A DNA stretch of 64,000 bases, from the NCBI GenBank assembly GCA_963921825.1, contig OY997596.1:33037932-33101931 (forward strand), written 5' to 3'. Origin of the DNA: Erodium maritimum (taxonomy: Eukaryota > Streptophyta > Magnoliopsida > Geraniales > Geraniaceae). Below are positions 8,532 through 20,936 of this stretch, piece by piece (within the stretch, counting starts at the first letter, position 1; every line of letters begins with the position of its first letter). A model generated the notes under the pieces. It made no database searches and was not told the DNA's origin. It saw nothing but the letters and a program-made list of their open reading frames with translations. Both the position numbers and the translations under genes were made by a program.

Positions 8532-11500
8532 CTGTAAAACCCCACTTATTTCTAAAGGGTATTTTTTGAAAATCGAAACGTCAAGGTAGGTTTTTGCAAC
8601 GAGTGAAGTTTGAGAAGGAAAATAAAAAAAAAAGACAGGATTGGATTCGGGCTGGGCCAGGCCAGACCAACACTTTGGGCTTGAGCAGACCCGGCCCACT
8701 TCAGCGCGAGCCCGTCAGGCCAGAGCCCACGCACGCGGTCAACCCTAGCTATAAAAGAGCTCGAGCGCCGCTTCAGTGCCATTTCTCGGCACGTTTTCCC
8801 TAGACTTCCTCTTCCTCCCGACCTCGTCCTCTCTCCTCGTCTTCCTCACGAACCAGGCCGTCGTCGCCGTCGTCCTCTTCACCTCCCGTCCTCACTTCTC
8901 CACCTTCCTCTTCTTCTTTTACATTCATATCGACAAAGCCCCAAACCAGAGGAAACCCTTCGTCTCCTCAGTCTTCAATACAAACCCTCGCCACCGCCGC
9001 CATCAAACCGAGTCACGTCGTGACTTTCTAGCAACGGTGAGTTCGATCCCTCGCCTGTTTCACCTTCTCCATCCCCTTTCTGTTCGGCAAAAGCTCGAGT
9101 CCCGAGCTCATTTGGGTCTGGAACGGTCGGAGAGCGTCGCTGGAGAGCTCGCGTTCCAGATCTGGGCTTTCACGTCGGCGAGCCTTTGGCCATCAGATCT
9201 GGCTGGGAGAGCTCGGGTTTCGCCTCAACCGCCCTTCCCCTGGAGTTCCCGAGCTCCTGACGCTTTCATCGCCGTCACAGACCGCCTTCGAACCTCCTGA
9301 GACGCCTGCCACCGCCAAAACCCATTTCCTTACCTGTCGTCGCCACCGCCGGAGTCGCTGGAACCCTAGCCCCGTCCCTTTTCGTTCTCAGCTCAGACCG
9401 GACGAGAACGAGTCCTTGGGCTCGGGCCTGGGATTTGTTTGGGCCTCGGGTCTGGACTGGATTTGGGCCTCAGCTCGGATCTGGTTCGGGCCTCGGCCTG
9501 GACTGAATCTGGGTTCGGGTCCGGACTCGGGTCTTGATCCGGGTCTGGGTCGGGCACGGGTCGGTCCGGTCTGGACTTGGATCCGGGTCGGCTTCCGGAT
9601 TCGGGTCGGGTTTCGGGTCGGAGTTGGGTTGGCCGGGTCGAACCGATTTATAGATTTAAATATTTTAAAATCCAATCTGACTAATTAATTAGATTAATTT
9701 AATTATTTGACTTAAAATGGGTAATTCAAAAACTACACCGGTAAAGGACTGAACCGATAAAATTAGAAGACCCTTGGATAATACCGGGACTGATATCGGA
9801 TATTAACTGTTAAATATCAGGCTTGGACTTTGCCCGAGAAACTGGACTTCGCCCGAGAGCTTGGACTTCGCCCGAGAAGACAGAGTTGGCCCGGTCGTCA
9901 ACAGCTAGGAGTATTATTAGAGGAAGACCTTGAGGTAGGGAAAGTACTAAACTCCTCTTGTAATTTAACGCTTTAGTATGCCTATTAGGTTAATAAAATC
10001 GGAAAGGTCCTAGATTGCATATAGGACGCGAATAACTAGAATGATCGTCTTTCAATTACTAATAATCAGACGTGTCTAGTATCATGTGTAGGATGTGAAC
10101 AACTTTTTAATTCGCTTTCAATACTTGGGAAATTGCTTTCCTGGTAGAAAGGCCGAGATGAGCCATAGGATTGGTTGTGGTTGCCTCACATGCATTGCTT
10201 GCTTAGTTTTAAGATGAATTAAGGGTCTAACGAAACTAGATAAATTGTATGCTTGAAGGATTGAATGGATGCTTGGACGATTGTATGGTTGAATGAATGC
10301 ATGAATGAATGAATGAATGAATGATTGAACGAATGAATGAGTGTAATTGATTGTGCCAAATGGTATGATCGGGTGAGTGATAGACCGATAGAACGTGGTT
10401 GGTAAGTATACTGGTAAGTGTAATTGTGGGTATGAATCCCTTGTGGTGTGTATTGGTGAATCTGTGAATTACTAAGCTTGGTTGTACGATGTGTTGACAT
10501 GTTGGTCTCTTGTGTGTGTTAATCCTGCGGGATATTGGTATTGGACCCTGCGGGGCAGCGATTGGTTAATCATGCGGGATATTGGTTGTGGACCCTGCGG
10601 GGCATTGGTTGGTTGATCATGCGGGATATTGATTGGTGGAACTTGCGGGGCATTGGTTGGTTAATCCTGCGGGATATTGATTGGTGGACCCTGCGGGGCA
10701 TTGATTGTTTAATCCTTCGGGATATTGATTGGTGGACCCTGCGGGGCATTGATTGTTTAATCCTTCGGGATATTGATTGGTGGAACATGCGGGGCACTTG
10801 GATGGTTTACCCTGCGGGGAACGGTTACTTATTGATTCACCCGAGTGTATGCGTCCTGCGGGAGCATTACCTTGGTTCCCGATGACATGTGGTCCTTTGG
10901 GGGCATTTCCGAGAATCCCGACGATATGTGTCCCTCAGGGATGTTACCGGTAACCCGATGTATGTGCCTCCTCTGGACCAAGGGAAAATCTGATATGACA
11001 CGAATACTCTTGTGGATCGGAGTATGGCATCCGATATGACACAAGAACTTATTCGTGGATCGGAGTATTGAGGATTTGAGCTGTTGGTGTGACATTCACA
11101 TGATCCCATTTTAGTAGTTATCGAATCTTTATAACGTTTTTCACTTATTCTCCTGAAAGTTACCGTTATCTTTAAGAATGTGGTATTGTTCTTATCTTGC
11201 CCATTTTACAGCATCGTATTGATTAAAAGTATTAATCGCAATGTGTGTCGTCGTGCTAAAGTAGTTTTATTACTAAATTGGAGGTTAAACTGTTTATGAT
11301 TTTCCCTACTGAGCGTAAGCTCACCCCCTGTTGTTTTATCTACTGTTTGTACATGCATGCTTGATGATTAGAGGACACGAGGCTTGGGAGCTTTTGGATA
11401 GTTTGGGTATTAGAGACGTCATGGGTTATTTGTAATGAACCGCAGATTTTTCATACTCTATTTAGAGCTTGACTCCTATTTATGATTTGGAACATATTAT

Positions 11501-11620
11501 TCGAGTATTTTATCAGAACTTCTTGAGTATTTAATCGGTTTTATTATTGTTTTCTTATTATTCAATTGTCAACTCAAGTCACATCTCGAGTCCGGCCAAA
11601 ACCGGATTTGAGGCGTGACA
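8532..11620 (+). repeat. 5' LTR of gypsy family A
   Basis: 3089 bp, TGTAAAACCC...GGCGTGACA. A TATA box (CTATAAAAG) lies at 8749-8757, the likely start region for the genomic RNA. Downstream is a GC-rich leader (8760-9650). A simple GAAT-type repeat lies at about 10285-10340. An array at 10526-10820 has units of about 56 bp that alternate CTGCGGGATATTG and CTGCGGGGCATTG. Compared with the 3' LTR it carries an extra block of about 85 bp near 9013-9100 and more copies of the 56-bp array. Small open frames here translate Gly- or Trp-rich low-complexity sequence and are not genes. Confidence 0.95.
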
Positions 11621-11623
11621 ATT

Positions 11624-11635
11624 TGGTATCAGAGC
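11624..11635 (+). promoter_or_regulatory. Primer binding site (tRNA-iMet type)
   Basis: TGGTATCAGAGC, three bases after the 5' LTR. It is complementary to the 3' end of plant initiator methionine tRNA, the usual primer for minus-strand synthesis in many gypsy and copia elements. The identical site is used by the element at 32255-48092. Confidence 0.92.
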
Positions 11636-11999
11636 CCGGTTTCATTTTGAACTTGTTTTCAAAACCTCGGACCGACGTCAATTAGGTGGGTAGAGTTAGG
11701 TGGTCTAAGTCGTGGTACTTAGTGACGCAAGTCGAAGATATTCGATGCGTAGAGTTGGAACGACACAAGTCTTGATTGTTTCAGCGTTTGTTTAAGTTTA
11801 GATCCTTTATATTGCGATGATTGCATTGCTTGACCGCTATCCTTGCCCCATTGACTGTATGTTACAGTGATCGGTGATCCGAACGGTCGAGATTGGGATT
11901 GGGTTAACGAGCAATGATTGAGCCGTTTTGAATTGGTTGTTGAGTAAACCATTTATTAAGTGTGTTGCCACCTTGGTTGGCCGTTCGATAATTAATAAA

Positions 12000-12415
12000 T
12001 GTGAAGTGTTGACTTGTTGAAGTGTGAAATTGTTGAAGTGTTGAATTGTTGAAGTGTTGAATTGTTGAAGTGTTGAATTGTTGAGGTGTGCCTACCATCT
12101 GACTAGAAGTCGGTAAAACGTGCTCAGACTCTGTGATAAGGTGTGCCTACCTTCCGATTGGAAGTCGGTAAAACGTGTTGTTGACAGTATTAAGGTGTGC
12201 CTACCTTCCGACTAAGTGTCGGTAGAACGTGTTGTGATTCTGCGATAAGGGGTGCCTACCTTCCGACTAGGAGTCGGTAAAACGTGTAATTTCCAGTGAC
12301 AAGGTGTACCTACCTTCCGACTGAGTGTCGCTAAAACGAGCTATGAACCGTGGTAGGGTGCGCCTTCCCTCCGACCAAGTGTCGGTAAATTGTGCTATAG
12401 CCGTTAGGTCCGGCG
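12000..12415. repeat. Untranslated-leader arrays of gypsy family A
   Basis: At about 12010-12085 an 18-bp unit (GTTGAAGTGTTGAATTGT) repeats about four times. At about 12085-12400 a unit of about 57 bp repeats six times. Each of these contains a short dyad such as CCGACTAGGAGTCGG followed by TAAAACGTG. Single degraded relatives lie at 15975, 16390 and in the family-B LTRs (34110-34190). The dyads could form small RNA hairpins in the leader; this is inference. Confidence 0.8.
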
Positions 12416-13152
12416 CGTTAAGGGAGTGTTGTTATGTGTGTATTGCTCATGAATTTTTGCGTGACCGCTATTGCTTTACTTATCTGTATGATTTGGGTGT
12501 TATTTGGCAGCATCTCACTGTTATGTGTACTTTGCTGATTGTGGGAACCTCGTGTGCTGAATGTCTTGTGAAATTGATTATTGGATGTCCCGCTTAAGCG
12601 GAGGGTTAGTGGAAAATACGAACGGGTCATGTCGAAATTTCTGTGAAACTGAAGTGTTTGTACTATCACGGGCTGACTCAGGGTAGCCACTATAGTCGAG
12701 CATGATAGGGGATGTCAAATGGTTACAACGAGATTCAGGGACGCCTGAATCAGGTTGTAACGACGCGAGATCGACATGAATGTTATACGAGAAAAGTAAG
12801 ATGTTGAGATTTATGAAAAGAGTGAGAAAGAAATTGAGGACATAAATTGTGGAATTGTTGTGCTATGATTTGAACCCCACGTGATGCAAAGATACCCGAC
12901 CGAGACTTAAGCCAGTCTGGTATATTGATTGTATGATTGTTTGAGACTGTGCCTCCTGTGAGAGTTGACTGAATTACTTGCTTGATGTTGTGAGACGCAC
13001 AAGGTGCGGACTTCTTTGTCTATATAAGTATTATATATGACTATACTCGTACTATCGATCCAAGTAAGATCCCTATGAGATGCATGAGAACGTCCCTATG
13101 TGTTAGATCGAACCGCTTGAGTTAAATCGAAATATGAACCTATACGTTATAA

Positions 13153-14325
13153 ATGCAGCGAGTATACGAGATGTCCTGGGTTTATATCCCGAGGGGTACC
13201 ATGAGCCACCCAGCTGTGGGGCAGAGTCAGACACCAGTTATTGGGCAGGCAGGGGCAGCGAGTGCCCAGGGTACTGCTTCCACAGAGCACCAGAGTTTTG
13301 AGGGTGGACCGTCATGGTTACCACCTAGAGTTCCTCCAGTCGCAGAGCCGACTCAGGCGACCCCTCTAGAGGAGGTGGTTCACGCAGTACTAGCAGCGAT
13401 TAGCGCTCAGCAGGAGACTGCAGCGCTGGCACCAGAGACCGTGCCCACGGCTACCACAACCTATGTCGAGAGGCCAGACCATTTTGACAGCCATACAGCC
13501 CAGGCACTCATAAATTTTTACAAGCTGGGCACATCAGTCGACTTCGGGAGTTCAGACCCCGTGGATGTCACAGGTTGGTTGGAACGAATTAATCGCAATC
13601 TGGATACGTCTGAGGTATCTGATAGTCGTTTGAGAGTATCTTTCGTGACCTTCCAGCTTGAGGGAGAAGCATACTATTGGTGGCAGCATGTGCAGACCAG
13701 GGTTGGAGATGACTTTCAGCTGTTCAGCAGACTATTCCTGGAACAGTATTTCCTTCGATTTGTTCGAGATGACCGACACCAGCAGCTTTTGGTTATGAAG
13801 CAGAGAGGGATGACCGTCTCTGAGTGTGAGGCGAGGTTCACATCCCTGTCTCGCTTCGCGCCCGAGATGGTGCAGACCGAGGAGAGCCGCCACAGGCGTT
13901 TTGAGAGATGACTCATTTCGTCTATCACAGATCGAGTCATTACATACAGACCCGAGGAGTATTCTGTACTAGTGGACCCGGCACTAGCGTTAGAGAGACA
14001 TTTTCGGAAGATCGCTAGAGCACGGAAGACCAGGCCGAGGCCGAGTGGCTTCCTGAGGCCGTTAGAGAGTCGCGATCCTAGGAGGCAGAGGACCTCGGGA
14101 TTCTTTCAGCCATATGCCCAGTCCGGTGAGACACGACGGGTTGGGGTTGTAGCGTCCGTTGGACCTGCCCCGGTGGCACAATTTTGTCCCTCGTGCAAGC
14201 AGTTGGAACATCGGGGCCGAGACTGCCCGTTGAGTGATGGATCTACAAAACGTACCGCAGGTCGGCCTACGAGAGCCGATAAGAGGACATGCTATCGCAA
14301 CAACAGATTCTTCCACCACCACTGA
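13153..14325 (+). pseudogene. gag (capsid and nucleocapsid) of gypsy family A
   Basis: The gag polyprotein frame of a chromovirus-like element. A retrotransposon-gag domain lies at about residues 115-250 (with YYWWQHVQTRVGDDF), and a CX2CX4HX4C zinc knuckle (CPSCKQLEHRGRDC) lies near the end. One in-frame TGA (13909-13911) interrupts the frame. The aligned codon in the related element at 32255-48092 is a Gly codon. The C-terminus is cut short by internal deletion. Gag forms the cytoplasmic particle in which reverse transcription occurs. This copy could not make full-length Gag without readthrough. Confidence 0.85.
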
Positions 14326-17300
14326 TAGGAGGACCTCCGATTCAGCAGGGCCGAGTGTACATGATTGTTGTACCCCGAGCTGAGGGACTTGATTCCGATC
14401 TTAAGATCGCTTAGAGTACTTGGTTACGATTTACATATTGGACTTTGTGTTTGCTGACACTTGAGTATTACACTTGGTTGTTTTGATTCGTGATTGCGTT
14501 ATGTTGGAACGAATTTAAAACCGTTAATCCCGCTCGTACCCTAACACATCGACTTGAGGTGTGGTGGTCCCGACTAGTGTCGGTATGAGACGAAAGTGGA
14601 GTAACAAACCGTCTCGCTCTTAAGAACTTACCGTACTGAAGCTTTCCTTTCCTGTTTCGAACGTGTTGATCAAGCTGTAAGAACCGAGTTGTGTAACATC
14701 AGACGTTTCATCGAGTGCTATCGGCAGCGAATGCCCGAGCAGTAAAAGGCTGCAGCCTTGACCAGTAAACGGTACGAACGGTCACCAGGAGATGACCAAG
14801 TGACGATAAGATCAGAGTAGCGCAGCGGAAGCGTGGTGGACCCATAACCCATAGGGTCGTAATCTCCAGATTCTTCTACCCCCGTTAAAAGATTTAGGTC
14901 GTAAGATTCGAACCTTTGAGATGATCCTTTTGTCTTGACACCCCGATTAACAAGCGAAGGGTGGACGAGTTTGTGTCATACGTGTGAGATTAGATTAGAG
15001 TGTGTTCCCTAAGTTCCTTCCTGAGGAGTCGTTCAGATCGCTACCAGTTCACGAAGTCGACACCGGAATTAACCTGAGACCAGAGACGACGCCAACATCC
15101 GTAGACCAGGCAGACTCGCGCCATCAGAGTTGACCAACCCAAGACGTCAGTCGAAGAGCCAGAAGACGAAGGACCTGTCCGAGCGCATCGCCGAGAAGAA
15201 TGCAGCACGCTTCAAGAAGGAGAGGAGCGGAGCGCTAAGGAGGCATGAAGACCACCGGAAGATGGATCGATTCAAGAGGAAGACTCGACGCTCCGTGTCG
15301 ACGCAACAAGGTTTTGAAGAAGAAGATTGACAAAAAGTAGGGGTGTATCGTGCAATGGGAAGAGTACGAGCGGGAATCTGATGGTGAGCAACATCGAAGG
15401 ATACAACGACATCAAGCGACATTCCCAGTAGAGCAGAATACGGAGAACGCGAATCGAGTACCAAGGCATATCTCCATCAGCAAGAGAAGAACGAACGCCA
15501 ACGTCCTGCGAGGACTAACATAACCATTAAGTTACGCCATAGAAGTGAGAGCACCTCACGTTGAAATCCGGCAACAGACAGTCGAGTGCGACTACCACTA
15601 GCTTCCAGGCCAGTAACAAGATGGCACCGAACGAAGCGTTGCGTGGTAGGTCGGATTTGTGCCATGCATGACACAGGGAAAGTTAAGAGTTGGCCGTTGT
15701 TAGTTCTGAGTTGTTAGAGAAACGACTGAAGGAACCGCGCTAATTTTCTGAACTGTTCAAACCCTGGAGATTTTAGTGCGTATTGATTACTCCTTAAGTG
15801 GTGACTTGGGTGGACTTGCCTATAAGTTGGTTTGATCGATAGCTTGTGAGCAAGTGTCAACAGTGGAAGAAAAACCACCGGTTGGGATAACCTTTGTTGA
15901 TCGATCTTAGTTGTGTTCCACTGTCGAGTGTAGTTATCGTAATGTTTGGGCTGTGCGTCTCGAAGGACGCCTACTTTCGACTAAGTTCCAGTAAGAGGTT
16001 CTACCGTTCCTTGTTGTTGTGCGTCGTTCGTCCGAATAGATGTCGGTAGAGTTCATGGTTGTACTGAACCGTGCACCGTGTTTGAGAACCGTTGTCTCGT
16101 TGATATGATGACTTGGATGAAGCGACTTGTAAGGTGGTTTGGTCAGGGGTTGTGAACAGGTATCGACGTCAAGAAAAATACCGCGAGTTGGATAACCTTC
16201 TTGATTGATCACAGTTAGGTGTTGATGGTTTTACCACGATCTAGTGATGCTTGATGTGTGGCTGATCGTTATCAGATTGAAAATCTTGATAAGATTTACC
16301 CGGTGTGACGTGTTGCTATGTTGGACAAGTGTGTCGTACTTGGTATGGCATGAGCTTATGATTGTGGGATGTTTCGAGGCATGCCGCCTTCCGACTAGGC
16401 GTCGGTAAATTGTATTATTTCCTGGTGTGAGTGACGCTTACCTTTCCACGAGAGGTGGTGAAACGAGGGTTGGTTCCAAACCATGCAGGGATTACGAGAT
16501 CCTTTGTCTTGATGAATACTTTTGTGTGTTACTTCTTTGTTTGTGTGTGTTGGTCGGGACATGACCATGTTGAGTTCCGGTGTGAACTCTCCCTGTGACG
16601 ATTGTTGAAGAGAAAGTGAAAGGTTACGTCTACGCGTGGTTCCGATTTGTACGACTTTTCGATTATTCCGGTACAACACCTATACCGATGGAAATTCCGG
16701 TATGGGATGTCTAGGCCGATGTTGTGTGTTCCAGTGTGATACCTATGACCGATGGAAATTCCGGTATAGGGCATCTAGACCGAGGTTGTCTGAGGCGGTT
16801 CAATACCTATACCAATGCAGGATTCCGGTGTAGGATATCTAGACCAGTATCTGGTTTCCGTAGTGTTTCTGATGTTATTCGGCTTGTTGTTTTACTCGGT
16901 GACTCTTTAAATTATGTGTTTTGTTACGCGTTGAAATTGTGAACTGTTTAGTAAGACTGTTTTTCACCGCCAATACGGTGTTTAAGTAGCTAGCGTGCTT
17001 TAGTGGAGCACGATTAAGTGAAGGTCACGTAGATTTGGAAACGGTTAAAGACCGTGCAGAGCCGACAGAAAAGTTACACAGATGAAAGGCGCAGGCCTCT
17101 TGAGTTTCAATTGGTGATCAGATATTCCTGAGGGTGAGTCCGAAAGAGGGCCCAATACGGTTCAACTGTGGCGGAGGCAAGTTGACCCCGCAACTGATCG
17201 GATCTTTTGGGGTTTGGGGCAGAATTTGAGCCGTTACCTATCGTCTTCCATGTTCCAACTGCGGAAGTACACTGCAGATCCCTCGCTTGTGAGTTTTGAG

Positions 17301-17378
17301 CGGACGTTCCCTGAGATAGGGTCAAGAGGAGCGTGTTCGTTTAAAGTTCGAGGACGAAATTCTTTTAAGGGGGTAGAC
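14326..17378 (+). other. Scrambled internal region with pol fragments
   Basis: No intact gene. A block at about 15590-15660 (containing GCTTCCAGGCCAGTA) matches the integrase coding region near 44839-44910 of the other gypsy element. 17030-17290 matches the C-terminal integrase region near 44985-45280, including GCGGAAGTACA. Protease, RT and RNase H are absent. A second group of short repeats with CGACTA and CGGTA lies at 15950-16400. Direct repeats around CGATGGAAATTCCGGTAT lie at 16680-16830. A purine tract at 17365-17374 precedes the 3' LTR. Confidence 0.65.
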
Positions 17379-20222
17379 TGTAAAACCCCACTTATTTCTA
17401 AAGGGTATTATTTGAAAATCGAAACGTAAAGGTAGGTTTTTGCAACGAGTGAAATTTGAGAAGGAAAAAAAAAAGACAGGATTGGATTCGGGCTGGGCCA
17501 GGCCAAACCAACACTTTGGGCCTGAGCAGACCCGACCCACTTCAGCGCGAGCCCGTCAGGCCAGAGCCCACGCGCGGGGTCAACCCTAGCTATAAAAGAG
17601 CTCGAGCGCCGCTTCAGTGCCATTTCTCGGCACGTTTCCCTAGACGTCATCTTCCTCCCGACCTCGTCTTCCTCACGAACCAGGCTGTCGTCGCCGTCGT
17701 CCTCTTCACCTCCCGTCCTCACTTCTCCACCTTACTCTTCTTCTTTTACCTTCCTATCGACAAAGCCCCAAACTAGAGGAAACCCTTCGTCTCCTCAGTC
17801 TTCAATACGAACCCTCGCCACCTCCGCCGTCAAACCGAGTCACGAGCTCATTTGGGTCTGGAACGGTCGGAGAGCGTCGCTGGAGAGCTCGCGTTCCAGA
17901 TCTGGGCTTTCACGCCGGCGAGCCTTTGGCCGTCAGATCTGGCCGGGAGAGCTCGAGTTTCGCCTCAACCGCCCTTCCCTTCGAGTTCCCGAGCTCCTGA
18001 CGCTTCCATCGCCGTCGCAGACCGCCGTCGAATCTCTTGAGACGCCTGTCACCGCCAAAACCCATTTTCTTACCTGACGTCGCCGCCGCCGGAACCCTAG
18101 CCCCGTCCTTTTTCGTTCCCAGCTCAGACCGAACGAGAACGAGTCCTTGGGCTCAGGCCTGGGATTTGTTTGGGCCTCTGGTCTGGACTGGATTTGGGCC
18201 TCGGGCCCTGATCTGGTTCGGGCCTCGTCCTGGACTGAATCTGGGTTCGGGTCCGGACTCGGGTCTGGATCCGGGTCTGGGTCGGGCACGGGTCGGTCCG
18301 GGTCTGGACTTGGATTCGGGTCGGCTTCCGGATTCGGGTCGGGTTTCGGGTCGGAGTTGGGTTGGCCGGGTAGAACCGGTTTACAGATTTAAATATTTTA
18401 AAATCAAATCTGACTAAGTAATTTAATTATTTGACTTAAAATGGGTAATTCAAGGACTACACCGGTAAAGGACTGAACCGATAAAATTAGAAGACCCTTG
18501 GATAATACCGGGGCTGATATCGGACATTAAATGTTAAATATCAGGCTTGGACTTTGCCCGAGAAACTGGACTTCGCCCGAGAAGACAGAGTTGGCCCGGT
18601 CGTCAGCAGCTAGGAGTATTATTAGAGGAAGACCTTGAGGTAGGGAAAGTACTAAACTGCTCTTGTAATTTAACGCTTTAGTATGCCTATTAGGTTAATA
18701 AAATCGGAAAGGTCCTAGATTGCATATAGGACGTGAATAACTAGAATGATCGTCTTTCAATTACTAATAATCGGATGTGTCTAGTATGCATGTGTAGGAT
18801 GTGAACAACTAGTTTAACTCGCTTTCAATACTTGGGAAATTGCTTTACTGGTAGAAAGGCCGAGATGAGCCATAAGATTGGTTGTGGTTTCCTCACATGC
18901 ATTGCTTGCTTAGTTTTAAGATGAATTAAGGGTCTAACAAAACAAGATAAATTGTATGCTTGAAGGATTGAATGGATGCTTGGACAATTGTATGTTTGAA
19001 TAAATGCATGAATGAATGGATGATTGAACGAATGATTGAGTGTAATTGATTGTGCCAAATGGTATGATCGGGTGAGTGATAGACCGATAGAACGTGGTTG
19101 GTAAGTATACTGGTAAGTGTAATTGTGGGTATGAATCCCTTGTGGTGTGTATTGGTGAATTTGTGAATTACTAAGCTTGGTTGTACGATGTGTTGACATG
19201 TTGGTCTCTTATGTGTGTTAATCATGCGGGATATTGGTTGTGGACCCTGCGGGGCATTGATTGGTTAGTCCTGCGGGATATTGGTTGTGCACCCTGCGGG
19301 GCATTGGTTGGTTAGTCCTGCGGGATATTGGTTGTGGACCCTGCGAGGCATTGGTTGGGTGATCCTACGGGATATTGATTGGTGGACCCTGCGGGGCACT
19401 TGGATGGTTTACCCTGCGGGGAACGGTTACTTATTGATTCACCCGAGTGTATGCGTCCTGCGGGAGCATTACCTTGGTTCCCGATGACATGTGGTCCTTT
19501 GGGGGCATTTCCGAGAATCCCGACGATATGTGTCCCTCAGGGATATTACCGGTAACCCGATGTATGTGCCTCCTCTGGACCGAGGGAAAATATGATATGA
19601 CACGAATATTCTTGTGGATCGGAGTATGGGATCCGATATGACACAAGAACCTATTCGTGGATCGGAGTATTGAGGATTTGAGATGTTGGTGTGACATTCA
19701 CATGATCCCATTTTAGTAGTTATCGAATCTTTATAATGCTTTTCACTTATTCTCCTGAAAGTTACCGTTATCTTTAAGAATGTGATATTGTTATTATCTT
19801 GCCCATTTTACAGCATCATATTGATTAAAAGTATTAATCGCAATGTGTGTCGTCGTGCTAAAACAGTTTTATTACTAAATTGGAGGTTAAACTGTTTATG
19901 ATTTTCCCTATTGAGCGTAAGCTCACCCCCTGTTGTTTTATCTACTGTTTGTACAGGCATGCTTGATGATTAGTGGACACGAGGCTCGGGAGCTTCTGGA
20001 TAGTTTGGGTATTAGAGACGTCGTGGGTCATTTGTAATGAACCGTAGATTTTTCGTACTCTATTTAGAGCTTGAATCCTATTTATGATTTGGAACATATT
20101 ATTTGAGTATTTTATCGGAACTTCTTGAGTATTTAATTGGTTTTATTATTGTTTTGTTATTATTCAATTGTCAACTCAAGTCACGTCTCGAGTCCGGCCA
20201 AAACCGGATTTGGGGCGTGACA
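17379..20222 (+). repeat. 3' LTR of gypsy family A
   Basis: 2844 bp, homologous along its length to 8532-11620, with a TATA box at 17591-17598. It is about 245 bp shorter than the 5' LTR because of a missing block after the position equivalent to 9012 and fewer units of the 56-bp array (about 19220-19420). The two LTRs of one element are identical at insertion, so these are later changes. Confidence 0.95.
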
Positions 20223-20227
20223 CTCTC

Positions 20228-20542
20228 CTCAACTTCTTTGTTCCTAGCCATCCACTCTACGTAACCCTGAAACCATTCAGGCTCATCGTAAGAAGGCCTT
20301 CGAAGGTGACCATCGTTTATAAAAGGAGGGAATTGAAATGAGTGTTCACCATCAGGGGGTGGAGGACATCGTAAATTCTTCTGTTGCAGGAGTTCCTCAA
20401 TTCGGTCCACCCGCTGATGTGCGTCATCGAGTATGCGGTAGTAATCAACCGCCCATGTTGGTCCCGACATTCGTACTACTGTTTCAGCGTTCTCTCATCG
20501 CCTCCATCTACGCTCAAGACGAGGATCATGGTTGTGTTCCAT
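20228..20542 (-). pseudogene. Small coiled-coil gene, array unit 3 (main part)
   Basis: A minus-strand gene starting at ATG 20542-20540, directly after a splice-acceptor-like TTTGTGACAG. It begins with an Arg-rich leader (NHDPRLERRWRR), then an in-frame TGA (20497-20495), a coiled-coil-like stretch (DYYRILDDAHQRVDRIEELL), a Pro-rich linker and the motif WFQGYVEWMARNKEVEES. At that point the gypsy element begins, and the last codons are at 8531-8500. The units at 20937-21323 and 21776-22096 share the same order and the W-F-x-(G/S)-(Y/F)-VEWM-x-x-NK-(D/E) motif. No known family was recognised. Confidence 0.6.
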
Positions 20543-20702
20543 CCTGTCACAAACATATACAAGAGTCGAATACCTTGAAAATTATAGGTCGTATAAATTT
20601 ATAATGCAAGAACAATAGTCGAATACCTAGAAAATTATAGTGCTTGACAGATGAGAGTGAAGAGGGTTGGAGTGCAGATAATTGGTTTTCTCCTTACACC
20701 CA

Positions 20703-20719
20703 TTTATAGGCGTGGTGAG
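20703..20719 (-). promoter_or_regulatory. Promoter core of array unit 3 (TATA box)
   Basis: CTCACCACGCCTATAAA on the minus strand, identical to the blocks at 6974-6990 and 21491-21507. It is followed on the minus strand by a CT-rich leader and a short 5'-UTR intron with donor AG|GTATTC near 20630 and acceptor at about 20544. Confidence 0.6.
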
Positions 20720-20936
20720 AATGAAGAAGGTTGGAGTAAGTGTGTATCCATTAAGGGGAGCCATTAATGTGTTGACTGTGTTGAATGTAATGCGTGCATA
20801 GGGACGTGCAATTTTTGTATAGGAAATGTATCCATTAAAAGCAATTAAATGCATTGCAATTCGTTGCATTAAGTCCAAAAACATAAATTTCATTCATCCA
20901 AGTACCAGAATTAATAAAGTTCAAATCCAAAATACA

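Larger units (their letters stand above)
8532..20222 (+). mobile_element. Ty3/gypsy family A retrotransposon, full length but pol-deleted
   Basis: An 11.7-kb element. It has a 5' LTR 8532-11620, an initiator-Met tRNA-type primer site 11624-11635, a gag frame 13153-14325, only fragments of pol, a purine tract 17365-17374 and a 3' LTR 17379-20222. CTCTC is duplicated at both sides. It lacks recognisable protease, RT and RNase H. Scattered pieces match the integrase region of the element at 32255-48092 (for example around 15600-15655 and 17030-17290). It therefore looks like a non-autonomous derivative that relied on related elements for enzymes. It inserted into small array unit 3 of the MULE. 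Confidence 0.93.

Noticed and set aside
9388-9688. Gly-, Ser- and Pro-rich open frames on both strands
   Set aside because: Translation of a GGGTC/GGCTC-rich repetitive stretch in the family-A LTR; the same in the 3' LTR at 18037-18417.
10535-10885. Trp/Ile-Asp repeat frame of 116 codons
   Set aside because: Translation of the 56-bp LTR array; the matching 3' LTR frame has a different length because the array differs.
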